Part shown: one piece after another, positions 16,428 through 22,378 of the stretch | Layout of the letters: every line of letters starts with the position of its first letter | How positions within the stretch are numbered: position 1 is the first letter of the stretch | Translations under genes and position numbers: made by a program | Origin: an uncultured Jannaschia sp. | Lineage (GTDB): Bacteria > Pseudomonadota > Alphaproteobacteria > Rhodobacterales > Rhodobacteraceae | Direction: 5' to 3' | Length of the DNA stretch: 46,192 bases | Assembly: GCF_947494055.1 (NCBI RefSeq) | Contig: NZ_CANLTR010000027.1 | Coordinates: 1-46,192 of the forward strand | The notes under the pieces: generated by a model | What the model saw: the letters and a program-made list of their open reading frames with translations, nothing else | Database searches by the model: none | What the model was told of the DNA's origin: nothing

Positions 16428-17759
16428 ATGAGCAACCAGTCCAGACGGTCGGTGATCCTCGGGGGGCTCGGCGCCCTTGCCGGCGGGGCGCTGGCCTCGC
16501 CGCTTCACGCCTGGGAGCAGCGAAACGCCGTGGGCCACCTGCGCGGACCCTACAACCTTGCGCTTTTCTACCGTCACAACCAAGCCTACCGGATCGGCGC
16601 CGGGATGCACTTCTTCCACTCCAAGCAGCACGACCTGCTGGCGCTCACGCCGCTCGCCGACCACGCGGCCGTCGACCGCAGCTTCGAGGCCGAGGCGGTA
16701 CGCTGGCTGCGCGATCCGCCGCGCACCGAGCCGGTGATGCCCTACTACTCGTCCTACGTGGACCGCGCGATGCACACGCTGTTTCGCACCATCGACTGGA
16801 CGCACATGCATCACGAGCAGACCTACGACGTGATGGCCTCCACGGACATCCCCTGGCCCGAGAAGAAGGCCTGGACCGACCGGGCGGTGCGCTACTACCT
16901 GACCGAGCAGACGCGAGGGGTGCCGCGCAGCCCGGCACCCCTCGACATCACGATGCGGCGGGCGGGCATCATGATGAAGCCCTACTTCAACTACTTCCGG
17001 ACTTTCTATCCGCGCGACCAATCGCTCTTCTACGTCGCTCATTGGTGGCACCCGGCGCTCTACGAGGCGCAGATGATCGGCGGCAATCGCAGGCAGGACG
17101 CCACGGTCCCTGCCGTCGTCGACCTCATGTACCGTCAGGTGATAGAGAGCCGCCCGCAGCGGATGCTGCTCTCGCGCGAGATCATGCCGCGCTATTCGCG
17201 GATGAGCCCGGAATCGGGCAACATCTTCGACAACCTGCACATGCTGCACGGCATCGCCTACTCGATTCTCGCCTACGAGGGCTGGTCCACCGCCGAGAAG
17301 CGGGCGGAGATGTACCGGGTGATCGACGCCATGGGCTATCAGCCCGGCGACGAGCGCCTCGCGCGCAGGTTCGCCATTCCCTACCCCGACATGGATCCGC
17401 GCCGCTATCCGGGCTGGATGCGCTCGCCTGAGGGCGAGATGACCCGCATCATGATGGAGATGATGCAGGAGATGATGCCCATGATGATGCCGGGCGCGTC
17501 CCGTGCGCAGCAGGCTGCGGCGATGGCGGCGCTGGCGGCCAACGGGCGCCTCGGCGTGGAGCGGGGCGAAACGGCCGGGTCGCTCGCCGACGCCCTCCGC
17601 CGGATTGTGCCTGACATGCAGATGATGCCGGGCGCCGTCGAGCCGGGCGAGACGCCCGACATGATGGTGCGGACCATGCTCGACGGCTGGGCGTCCCGGC
17701 CCGCGAGCCGCCGCGACGTGGCCGGCATCGACATGTCCACCGAGCCGGCGCTCGGATGA
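16428..17759 (+). CDS. Tat-exported His/Met-rich protein of unknown family
   Basis: This is a 443-residue protein I do not recognise. The start at 16428 follows AAGGAGAGATGCC; the upstream in-frame start at 16392 is less likely. The leader SRRSVILGGLGALAGGA is a twin-arginine signal, implying export of a folded, perhaps cofactor-bearing protein. The mature part has several aromatic/histidine clusters: FYRHNQAYRIGAGMHFFHSKQHD, WTHMHHEQTYD, VAHWWHPALYEAQMI and NLHMLHGIAYSI. Residues about 338-357 form a Met-rich run (MTRIMMEMMQEMMPMMMPG). The C-terminal 90 residues look less structured. Position between a DUF305 gene and an outer-membrane barrel in a CsoR cluster suggests periplasmic copper binding or oxidation; that is inference. 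Confidence 0.8.
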   Translation: MSNQSRRSVILGGLGALAGGALASPLHAWEQRNAVGHLRGPYNLALFYRHNQAYRIGAGMHFFHSKQHDLLALTPLADHAAVDRSFEAEAVRWLRDPPRTEPVMPYYSSYVDRAMHTLFRTIDWTHMHHEQTYDVMASTDIPWPEKKAWTDRAVRYYLTEQTRGVPRSPAPLDITMRRAGIMMKPYFNYFRTFYPRDQSLFYVAHWWHPALYEAQMIGGNRRQDATVPAVVDLMYRQVIESRPQRMLLSREIMPRYSRMSPESGNIFDNLHMLHGIAYSILAYEGWSTAEKRAEMYRVIDAMGYQPGDERLARRFAIPYPDMDPRRYPGWMRSPEGEMTRIMMEMMQEMMPMMMPGASRAQQAAAMAALAANGRLGVERGETAGSLADALRRIVPDMQMMPGAVEPGETPDMMVRTMLDGWASRPASRRDVAGIDMSTEPALG

Positions 17760-17788
17760 TCCCGCACCCTGTAGCCCACGGAGCCGCC

Positions 17789-18601
17789 ATGCGTCCCCCA
17801 TTCTTCCTCACCCTCCTTGCGCTCGCCTTCGCCCCGGCGGCGCAGGCCGCAGATCATGGAAACCTCGAGACGGGCTTCCCCCTCCAGATCGAGGACGCCT
17901 ACCCGATCGGCCGCAACGGCATCGAGGCGCAGGTCCTCACGCGCTACCACGACCTGCGCGACAACTCCGGAAGCGACGACCTCTTCGAGATCACCCCGCG
18001 CCTCGAATGGGGCGCCTTCATGAACGGGCAGGTGGCGCTGGAGTTGCCCTACTTCCTGGGCGACGGCTCCATGGCCGATACGGGCGCGGTCGGCATTGAG
18101 GTCCTCTACAACCTCAACACGGAGACGCTGAGGTTCCCGGCCGTCTCCGTGGCGGCCGGTTTCGACAAGCCCTACGGGCAGGACGGGGAGAACGGCGGTC
18201 TGGAGGGATCTCTTTCGCTCCTGGCGACGCTGTCGCTCGGCACGCCCGACCCGCGGGGCCGCTCGCCTTACGCTTACGTGCAGCGGCAGCTTCATCTGAA
18301 TGCGACCTACATCCGCAACTTCGACCCTTTGCCCACCGAGCGCGAGGATCGCTTCTCGATCGGGCTCGGCTACAGTCAGCCGCTGACGAACAATCTCGTC
18401 CTCGTCGCCGACGCGTTCCGGGAGTTCGAGCGCGAGGAGGGGATCGCGACAAACCTGATCGAGATCGGCGGCCGCTACATCTTGACGCCACAGACGGTAC
18501 TCTCGGCCGGCATCGGCCATGCCTACGGCGACGATCGGTCCGAAGACACCCGCATCACGATTGGCGTCCAGCACGCGCTGAGCTTTCCGTACCGGCGGTA
18601 G
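17789..18601 (+). CDS. Outer-membrane beta-barrel protein
   Basis: This is a 270-residue protein with a Sec signal peptide (PPFFLTLLALAFAPAAQA) and alternating beta-strand patterns through to a C-terminal phenylalanine-containing strand (RITIGVQHALSF), as in outer-membrane barrels of the putative transporter class. An in-frame ATG at 17756 overlaps the upstream stop, but the ATG at 17789 puts the signal peptide at the terminus and is preferred. The gene immediately follows the Tat-exported protein, so the two are probably cotranscribed. Substrate unknown; passage of copper or uptake of another ligand are both possible. Confidence 0.75.
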   Translation: MRPPFFLTLLALAFAPAAQAADHGNLETGFPLQIEDAYPIGRNGIEAQVLTRYHDLRDNSGSDDLFEITPRLEWGAFMNGQVALELPYFLGDGSMADTGAVGIEVLYNLNTETLRFPAVSVAAGFDKPYGQDGENGGLEGSLSLLATLSLGTPDPRGRSPYAYVQRQLHLNATYIRNFDPLPTEREDRFSIGLGYSQPLTNNLVLVADAFREFEREEGIATNLIEIGGRYILTPQTVLSAGIGHAYGDDRSEDTRITIGVQHALSFPYRR

Positions 18602-18760
18602 ATGGCGACGGGTGGGGAAGGCCTTGAGGGCGTTGAACGACGAAGGACCCGATCGGAGCGGGCGCGCTCCCTCTGCTCGTAGCACAGTTCGGGCTCGGCA
18701 TTCTCTGGCCAGCCGCCCAGGTCGCCGCGGTCTCCACGCCGCACGCCGCGCCTGCGCCTC

Positions 18761-18919
18761 TCATACTTGAGGAGGTTCGCGGACTATGACGGACTGCACG
18801 CCCAGTGCCACGGCGCGCCGGGCGTCGAGTGTATGGAACGGAATAAATTTCGTAAACTGTTTTGTTAGAGCCTCATAACGCACGATTTCGACCGTCAGGT
18901 TGCCGAACTTTAGTTCCAT
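18761..18919 (-). CDS. Possible 52-residue protein
   Basis: A minus-strand frame from an ATG at 18919 encodes 52 residues (starting MELKFGNLTVEIVRYEALTK and ending VIVREPPQV). GGGAGGGCGAT precedes the ATG, a good Shine-Dalgarno. The composition reads like a real protein: alternating hydrophobic and charged residues and few Arg/Pro runs, unlike the shadow frames around it. The local DNA is more AT-rich than the flanks. No family is recognised. It lies alone in the 610-base gap between the outer-membrane barrel and the cytochrome c genes. Confidence 0.35.
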   Translation of the reverse strand: MELKFGNLTVEIVRYEALTKQFTKFIPFHTLDARRAVALGVQSVIVREPPQV

Positions 18920-19057
18920 ATCGCCCTCCCCGACTGGTTCATCGCGCTTGGCATCCTCTCACCCAGTTCGTCATTTCATTTCCCGAAAGGGAAAATGGGT
19001 ATCCAGCCTTCAACTGATTGCTCAACAGAGGCGCCTGAACCCATCTACGGAAGCAGG

Positions 19058-19177
19058 TCAACTCCACTCGTCGCCGGTCACGGCCGGTGTGCTGTGGGCA
19101 TGATCCGCCGTCATGCCCGGCAGGTGGACTAATTTGCCGCGATCATAGCGCTCGGCCTCGAGGAGGATGGGCAGCAT
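19058..19177 (-). CDS. Possible 39-residue protein or C-terminal relic
   Basis: Downstream of the minus-strand cytochrome c, a frame from an ATG at 19177 reads MLPILLEAERYDRGKLVHLP and on to DEWS. It looks protein-like and carries three His. The frame is open upstream into the end of the cytochrome gene, so it could be either a small last gene of that operon or the tail of a frameshifted one. An ATG overlapping the cytochrome stop (ATGA at about 19211) opens a different, Ser-rich frame, consistent with a frameshift. Weak evidence. Confidence 0.25.
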   Translation of the reverse strand: MLPILLEAERYDRGKLVHLPGMTADHAHSTPAVTGDEWS

Positions 19178-19211
19178 GAGGAGGAGGTGGGCGCTTGTTC
19201 GGCATCCGCGC

Positions 19212-19697
19212 TCATGACCCGCCTTCATCGTTTGCGGTCACCTCCGCCTGAAACGCGCGTTGGCGGTCGGGCCATGTGCTCTTGATGAAGGCGAGCACCG
19301 CGCGGATCTCCGCGTCCGTCAGCATGCCCTCGAAGGCGGGCATGTCGCTCTCGTAGCCCGGCACGACGCCGCCGACCCCGAGCTTGGTGATGATAAAGAG
19401 TTGCCGGTCCGCGTGGTGCCAGGTGTGTCCGGTCTCGTCATGTGGCGGCGCCGGCATGCGGTCGCTGTCGAGCCGGCGCTTCCAGTCGGGTTGACCCTCA
19501 AGATCGACACCGTGGCACGACGCGCAGTTCGCGGCATACAGATCCTGCCCAAGGGCGATCTCGTCCGATGTCACAGGCTCGCCGAAGAACGTCACGCCGT
19601 CCACATCCGACTCGCCACTCTGCTGCTGGGCGATCGCGGCGATGGCGATCAGGCCCGCGACAGCGCTGCCGGCGAAGACGATCGCTCTGCGCTTCAT
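19212..19697 (-). CDS. Exported cytochrome c
   Basis: This is a 161-residue protein with a signal or anchor (KRRAIVFAGSAVAGLIAIAAIA) and one haem site CASCH in LYAANCASCHGVDLEGQ. The distal Met is in SDMPAFEGMLTDAEIRAVLAFIKSTWP. The frame is open to 19826, but the extra N-terminus is Arg/Asp-rich shadow sequence; the ATG at 19697 overlaps the stop of the small membrane protein (ATGA), which fixes the start. This class of short cytochrome is recurrent next to DUF411 and copper ATPase genes. It is the distal gene of the cueR-side operon. A role as electron acceptor for periplasmic copper oxidation is inference. Confidence 0.87.
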   Translation of the reverse strand: MKRRAIVFAGSAVAGLIAIAAIAQQQSGESDVDGVTFFGEPVTSDEIALGQDLYAANCASCHGVDLEGQPDWKRRLDSDRMPAPPHDETGHTWHHADRQLFIITKLGVGGVVPGYESDMPAFEGMLTDAEIRAVLAFIKSTWPDRQRAFQAEVTANDEGGS

Positions 19698-19834
19698 CGC
19701 GCCCCCCGCAGGTACTTCACCAGCGCTACGAGGCTGAGCAGCAGGACCGCGAGGACGAGCAGCAGCATGAGACCGCCGCCGATCATCATCGCGCTCGTCA
19801 TCGGCCCGTTCATCATTCCCATGCACTCATTCAT
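19694..19834 (-). CDS. 46-residue Met-rich membrane protein
   Basis: A minus-strand frame between DUF411 and the cytochrome encodes about 46 residues. A Met/Cys-rich head (MNECMGMMNGPMTSAMMIGG) is followed by one transmembrane helix (LMLLLVLAVLLLSLVALV) and a basic end (KYLRGAR). It overlaps DUF411 by eight bases and the cytochrome by four (ATGA), so it is embedded in the operon. Alternative starts at 19840, 19822 and 19816 are in frame. Small membrane proteins of this appearance accompany copper-exporting loci; the Met-rich head facing the periplasm could bind Cu(I). It is too short for routine gene calling. Confidence 0.6.
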   Translation of the reverse strand: MNECMGMMNGPMTSAMMIGGGLMLLLVLAVLLLSLVALVKYLRGAR

Positions 19835-20330
19835 CGGCATAGACGGTGACCCCGTCCTCCCCGAACGCGTAGGTCTTCAACGTCCCGGTCTTCGCGGGCG
19901 CCATACCGGGGGCGTTCGCTGGCATTCCGGGGAGCGTGATGCCGGTAATGTCCGGCTTCTCGGTCATCAGCCGCTCGATGATCTCCGCCGGCACGAGCCC
20001 GCTGACGTAGTAGCCATCGATCTTGGCCAGGTGGCAGCCGAGTCCCTGTTCCGGCACGCCGGCCTCGACGGAGCGCCGGTCGAAGTTCGGGTCGTCGATG
20101 CGCATCACGCGGTAGCCGTTCCCTTCGAGGTACTCGGCATAGGCGTCGCAACAGCCGCAGCTCGGATCGCGCCAGATCGTGATCTGCCTGGAGGGCACCG
20201 TCTGTTCCGTGCCGGCGGTATCGGTGGCGGGCGTCCGACCCGTATCCTGCGCCGCGGATAGCGTGACGAAGGCGATGCCCCCGGCGACCGTCATGGCTGC
20301 AATCGAGGTGAATCCGAGAATTCTCTTCAT
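19827..20330 (-). CDS. DUF411 periplasmic metal-binding protein
   Basis: This is a 167-residue exported protein. A signal peptide (KRILGFTSIAAMTVAGGIAFVTLSAA) leads into a DUF411 domain with the metal-binding CGCC at residues 58-61 (DPSCGCCDAYAEYL), a further Cys in GLGCHLAKIDGYYVSGLVP, and a Gly/Met/Pro-rich end LPGMPANAPGMAP. GGAG lies eight bases before the ATG at 20330. DUF411 proteins are common in copper-resistance loci and presumably bind Cu in the periplasm. The gene is 11 bases downstream of the propeller gene and overlaps the small membrane protein, so all belong to one operon. Confidence 0.88.
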   Translation of the reverse strand: MKRILGFTSIAAMTVAGGIAFVTLSAAQDTGRTPATDTAGTEQTVPSRQITIWRDPSCGCCDAYAEYLEGNGYRVMRIDDPNFDRRSVEAGVPEQGLGCHLAKIDGYYVSGLVPAEIIERLMTEKPDITGITLPGMPANAPGMAPAKTGTLKTYAFGEDGVTVYADE

Positions 20331-20341
20331 GGTAAACTCCT

Positions 20342-21280
20342 TTAGATGACCGCGAGCGCGGACCAAGTGGCGCCGCCGTCGCGGCTCTGCGTCAGGCCGC
20401 CGTCCAGCGCGGCGACGATGTGTCGGGGACTGGTCGGATGCGCCGCCACTGCCGAGGCAGACCCATCCGCGACGCGTGACCAGACGACGCCGGCGTTGCG
20501 GGACGCCCAAACCCCAGACGGCAGGGCGGCATAAAGCGTTTCGGGCGCGGAAGGTGCGCTGGCCAGCGCATGGATCGGCTCACCCGCCGGGAGCGGCGCC
20601 TCGGACGGCGGCGCGCCGCCGGAAACCAGCGCGTCCATCGCGTTGCCGGGCTGGACGTTCTGCCAGCGGCAGAAGCAGTCCGGCACGCGCGTCAGGCCTG
20701 CCTCGGTCCCGGCGTAAATCCAGATGCCGTCCATGCCCGTGTCGAGATCGACCGAGGCGAGCGCCGTCGGATCGCGCTCCGCATCCGCAAGCCACGGCCG
20801 ATCCATCGTGAACGTCCAGGAGCGCCCGGCATCCTCGCTCTGCCAGAGCCCGTCCCCGCGGACCGCAGCGTAGACCATGTCCGGCTGGGCGGCGGCCACG
20901 GCGATCGCAGTCACCGCCTCTTCGGGCAGTCCTCCGCGCCCCCTTTCCCAGCTGCGGCCGCCATCATCCGAGACGGCGACGCCCCCTCTGGCGGGGCCGG
21001 TAATGACCCGTCCGGGACGGTCGGGATGGGTGGCCAATGCAAGGATGTCTCCGGCGCCCGACGCGGATTCCGGCGCCCAGGAGGTGCCGCCATCATCGCT
21101 GCGCAAAAGGGTTTCGCACGCGACGAGCAGCGCGTCGCCCTCAAAAGCAAGCGCCGTCACATTCCTGGCTCGCCCCACAGCGTGCAACGGTCGCGGCATC
21201 GCGAGAAAGCCCGCACCTGCAAGTGTGGTAAGCGCAAAGGCGCGCCGGGAAAGATGTGGTTTGGGAATTCGGATCATCAT
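20342..21280 (-). CDS. Exported Asp-box beta-propeller protein
   Basis: This is a 312-residue protein with a Tat-like signal (SRRAFALTTLAGAGFLAMP) and at least five Asp-box repeats of the S-x-D-x-G-x-x-W form: SDDGGTSW, SDDGGRSW, SEDAGRSW, SRNAGVVW and SRDGGATW. This is the sialidase/BNR-type propeller fold, annotated in databases as F510_1955-like glycosylhydrolase; no glycosidase catalytic set is obvious, so a binding role is more likely. A CFC pair sits in RVPDCFCRW. The frame extends to 21697, but the signal peptide fixes the start at 21280 or 21277. It lies between cueR-side genes and DUF411. Function in metal resistance unproven. Confidence 0.78.
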   Translation of the reverse strand: MMIRIPKPHLSRRAFALTTLAGAGFLAMPRPLHAVGRARNVTALAFEGDALLVACETLLRSDDGGTSWAPESASGAGDILALATHPDRPGRVITGPARGGVAVSDDGGRSWERGRGGLPEEAVTAIAVAAAQPDMVYAAVRGDGLWQSEDAGRSWTFTMDRPWLADAERDPTALASVDLDTGMDGIWIYAGTEAGLTRVPDCFCRWQNVQPGNAMDALVSGGAPPSEAPLPAGEPIHALASAPSAPETLYAALPSGVWASRNAGVVWSRVADGSASAVAAHPTSPRHIVAALDGGLTQSRDGGATWSALAVI

Positions 21281-21413
21281 CCAACCCTCACTGAATCTGC
21301 TGGTCATCTGCCGGATCGCCCGGAAACCGGCGCGATACGAGCCACGCATCGGGACGAATGACCCGACGGCGCAGCGAGACGTCCCGGGTGCGTTGGTGCG
21401 CCCGGACGTCGGA

Positions 21414-21758
21414 TCAGATGAGGGTTCGCGGAGGTTGCTTGGCCGGTGGGCTGGTGAGGCTGCAGAAGTCGCGTGACACCGAAGACCACCGGATCTCGCC
21501 CGGCCGCAGAGCGATACCCTCGTATTGCTGGGCAAGCACGGCCGCGAAACCGCCCGCTCCGCAAACGAAATCGCAGGAGATGCCCATGGCGCCGGACGCA
21601 GGATCTGCGCAAGCGGCGCAATCCGCCATGTCCATGGTTGCGGCGTCAGAGCCAACCATCTCGGTGGCCATCGCCGCCGAACCTGCCGCATGCGCAACCG
21701 GACTCACCGCGAACGCGGCGAGGGCAACGACAAGAAGCAGACGGGCGATCAGTTGCAT
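21414..21758 (-). CDS. Small exported Cys-rich protein, DUF2946/CopL-like
   Basis: This 114-residue protein has a Sec signal peptide (QLIARLLLVVALAAFAVSPVAHA). A Met-rich mature head (AAMATEMVGSDAATMDM) leads to DCAACADPA and a second CxxxC (ISCDFVCGA), the pattern of DUF2946/CopL-type copper proteins. The frame is open to 21833 directly after the cueR stop, but that extension precedes the signal peptide and is doubtful. It is transcribed in the same direction as cueR, 75 bases after it. Family membership is tentative. Confidence 0.65.
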   Translation of the reverse strand: MQLIARLLLVVALAAFAVSPVAHAAGSAAMATEMVGSDAATMDMADCAACADPASGAMGISCDFVCGAGGFAAVLAQQYEGIALRPGEIRWSSVSRDFCSLTSPPAKQPPRTLI

Positions 21759-21833
21759 GATGTCATGCCCGATCTCCGTTCCGCCGGAGTTCAAGCGCGG
21801 CGACTGCGCGATTTCTTGAACGGCTTTGCGCAT

Positions 21834-22229
21834 TCAGGTTGTTCCGGTCCGCGCAAGATCGTCCATGATCGGGCATTCGGGACGATCGTCGCCGTGACAC
21901 CGGACCACCAGGTCCCGAAGGGTCTCGCTCAGGGCCTGTAGCTCCGATATCTTCCGATCGATCCGTGCGAGGTGCTTCTGCGCGATTGCCTTGACGTCTG
22001 AACTGGAGCGCTCCCGGTCGTCGTAGAGCGACAGAAGCGTTCGGCACTCGTCGATGCTGAAGCCGAGAGAGCGGGCGCGGCCGAGAAACGCCAGCTTGTG
22101 CAAGTCTTCTACCGCAAAATCGCGGTAGCCGTTCCCGCTCCGCAGGGGCCGGACGAGACCGATGTCTTCGTAGTAGCGGATGGTCTTCGCGGGAACTCCG
22201 CTGCGTTCCGCCACGTCTCCGATGTTCAT
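21834..22229 (-). CDS. cueR: CueR-type Cu(I)-responsive MerR regulator
   Basis: This is a 131-residue MerR activator. A winged helix-turn-helix (IGDVAERSGVPAKTIRYYEDIGLV) and dimerisation helix lead to the metal loop CHGDDRPECPIMDDL, giving Cys111 and Cys119, the two ligands of CueR. A Ser occupies the position near 76-77 where Zn/Pb sensors have Cys, which marks selectivity for monovalent ions. The ATG at 22229 is preferred over an upstream in-frame TTG. It is divergent from copA, and the intergenic region holds one CueR box for each direction. Confidence 0.93.
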   Translation of the reverse strand: MNIGDVAERSGVPAKTIRYYEDIGLVRPLRSGNGYRDFAVEDLHKLAFLGRARSLGFSIDECRTLLSLYDDRERSSSDVKAIAQKHLARIDRKISELQALSETLRDLVVRCHGDDRPECPIMDDLARTGTT

Positions 22230-22259
22230 AACCAAGACCTCACCATACCCGTTGACCGC

Positions 22260-22290
22260 GAGATGGGCCTTCCACCTGCTGGAAGGTCAA
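22260..22290 (-). promoter_or_regulatory. CueR-type promoter facing cueR
   Basis: On the minus strand, TTGACC (22290-22285) is separated by 19 bases from a weak -10 (CATCTC, 22265-22260). The spacer holds the dyad CCTTCCAGCAGGTGGAAGG. The long spacer and dyad match CueR-activated promoters. Position fits autoregulation of cueR and its downstream genes. Confidence 0.7.
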
Positions 22291-22317
22291 GGGCATCCGC
22301 CCCGAAAACTTTATCTC

Positions 22318-22348
22318 TTGACCTTCCAGCGACTGGAATCCCCATAAC
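22318..22348 (+). promoter_or_regulatory. CueR-type promoter facing copA
   Basis: TTGACC at 22318-22323 and CATAAC at 22343-22348 are 19 bases apart; between them lies the dyad TTCCAGCGACTGGAA. This is the canonical MerR-family layout for a Cu-induced copA promoter, ending 30 bases before the copA start. Confidence 0.85.
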
Positions 22349-22378
22349 GTTCGCCATCAGCCAATCGGAGGACTGGTA

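Noticed and set aside
19698-19826. 43-residue N-terminal extension of the cytochrome c at 19212
   Set aside because: The Arg/Asp-rich extension overlaps a convincing small membrane protein, and the ATG at 19697 begins a clean signal peptide.
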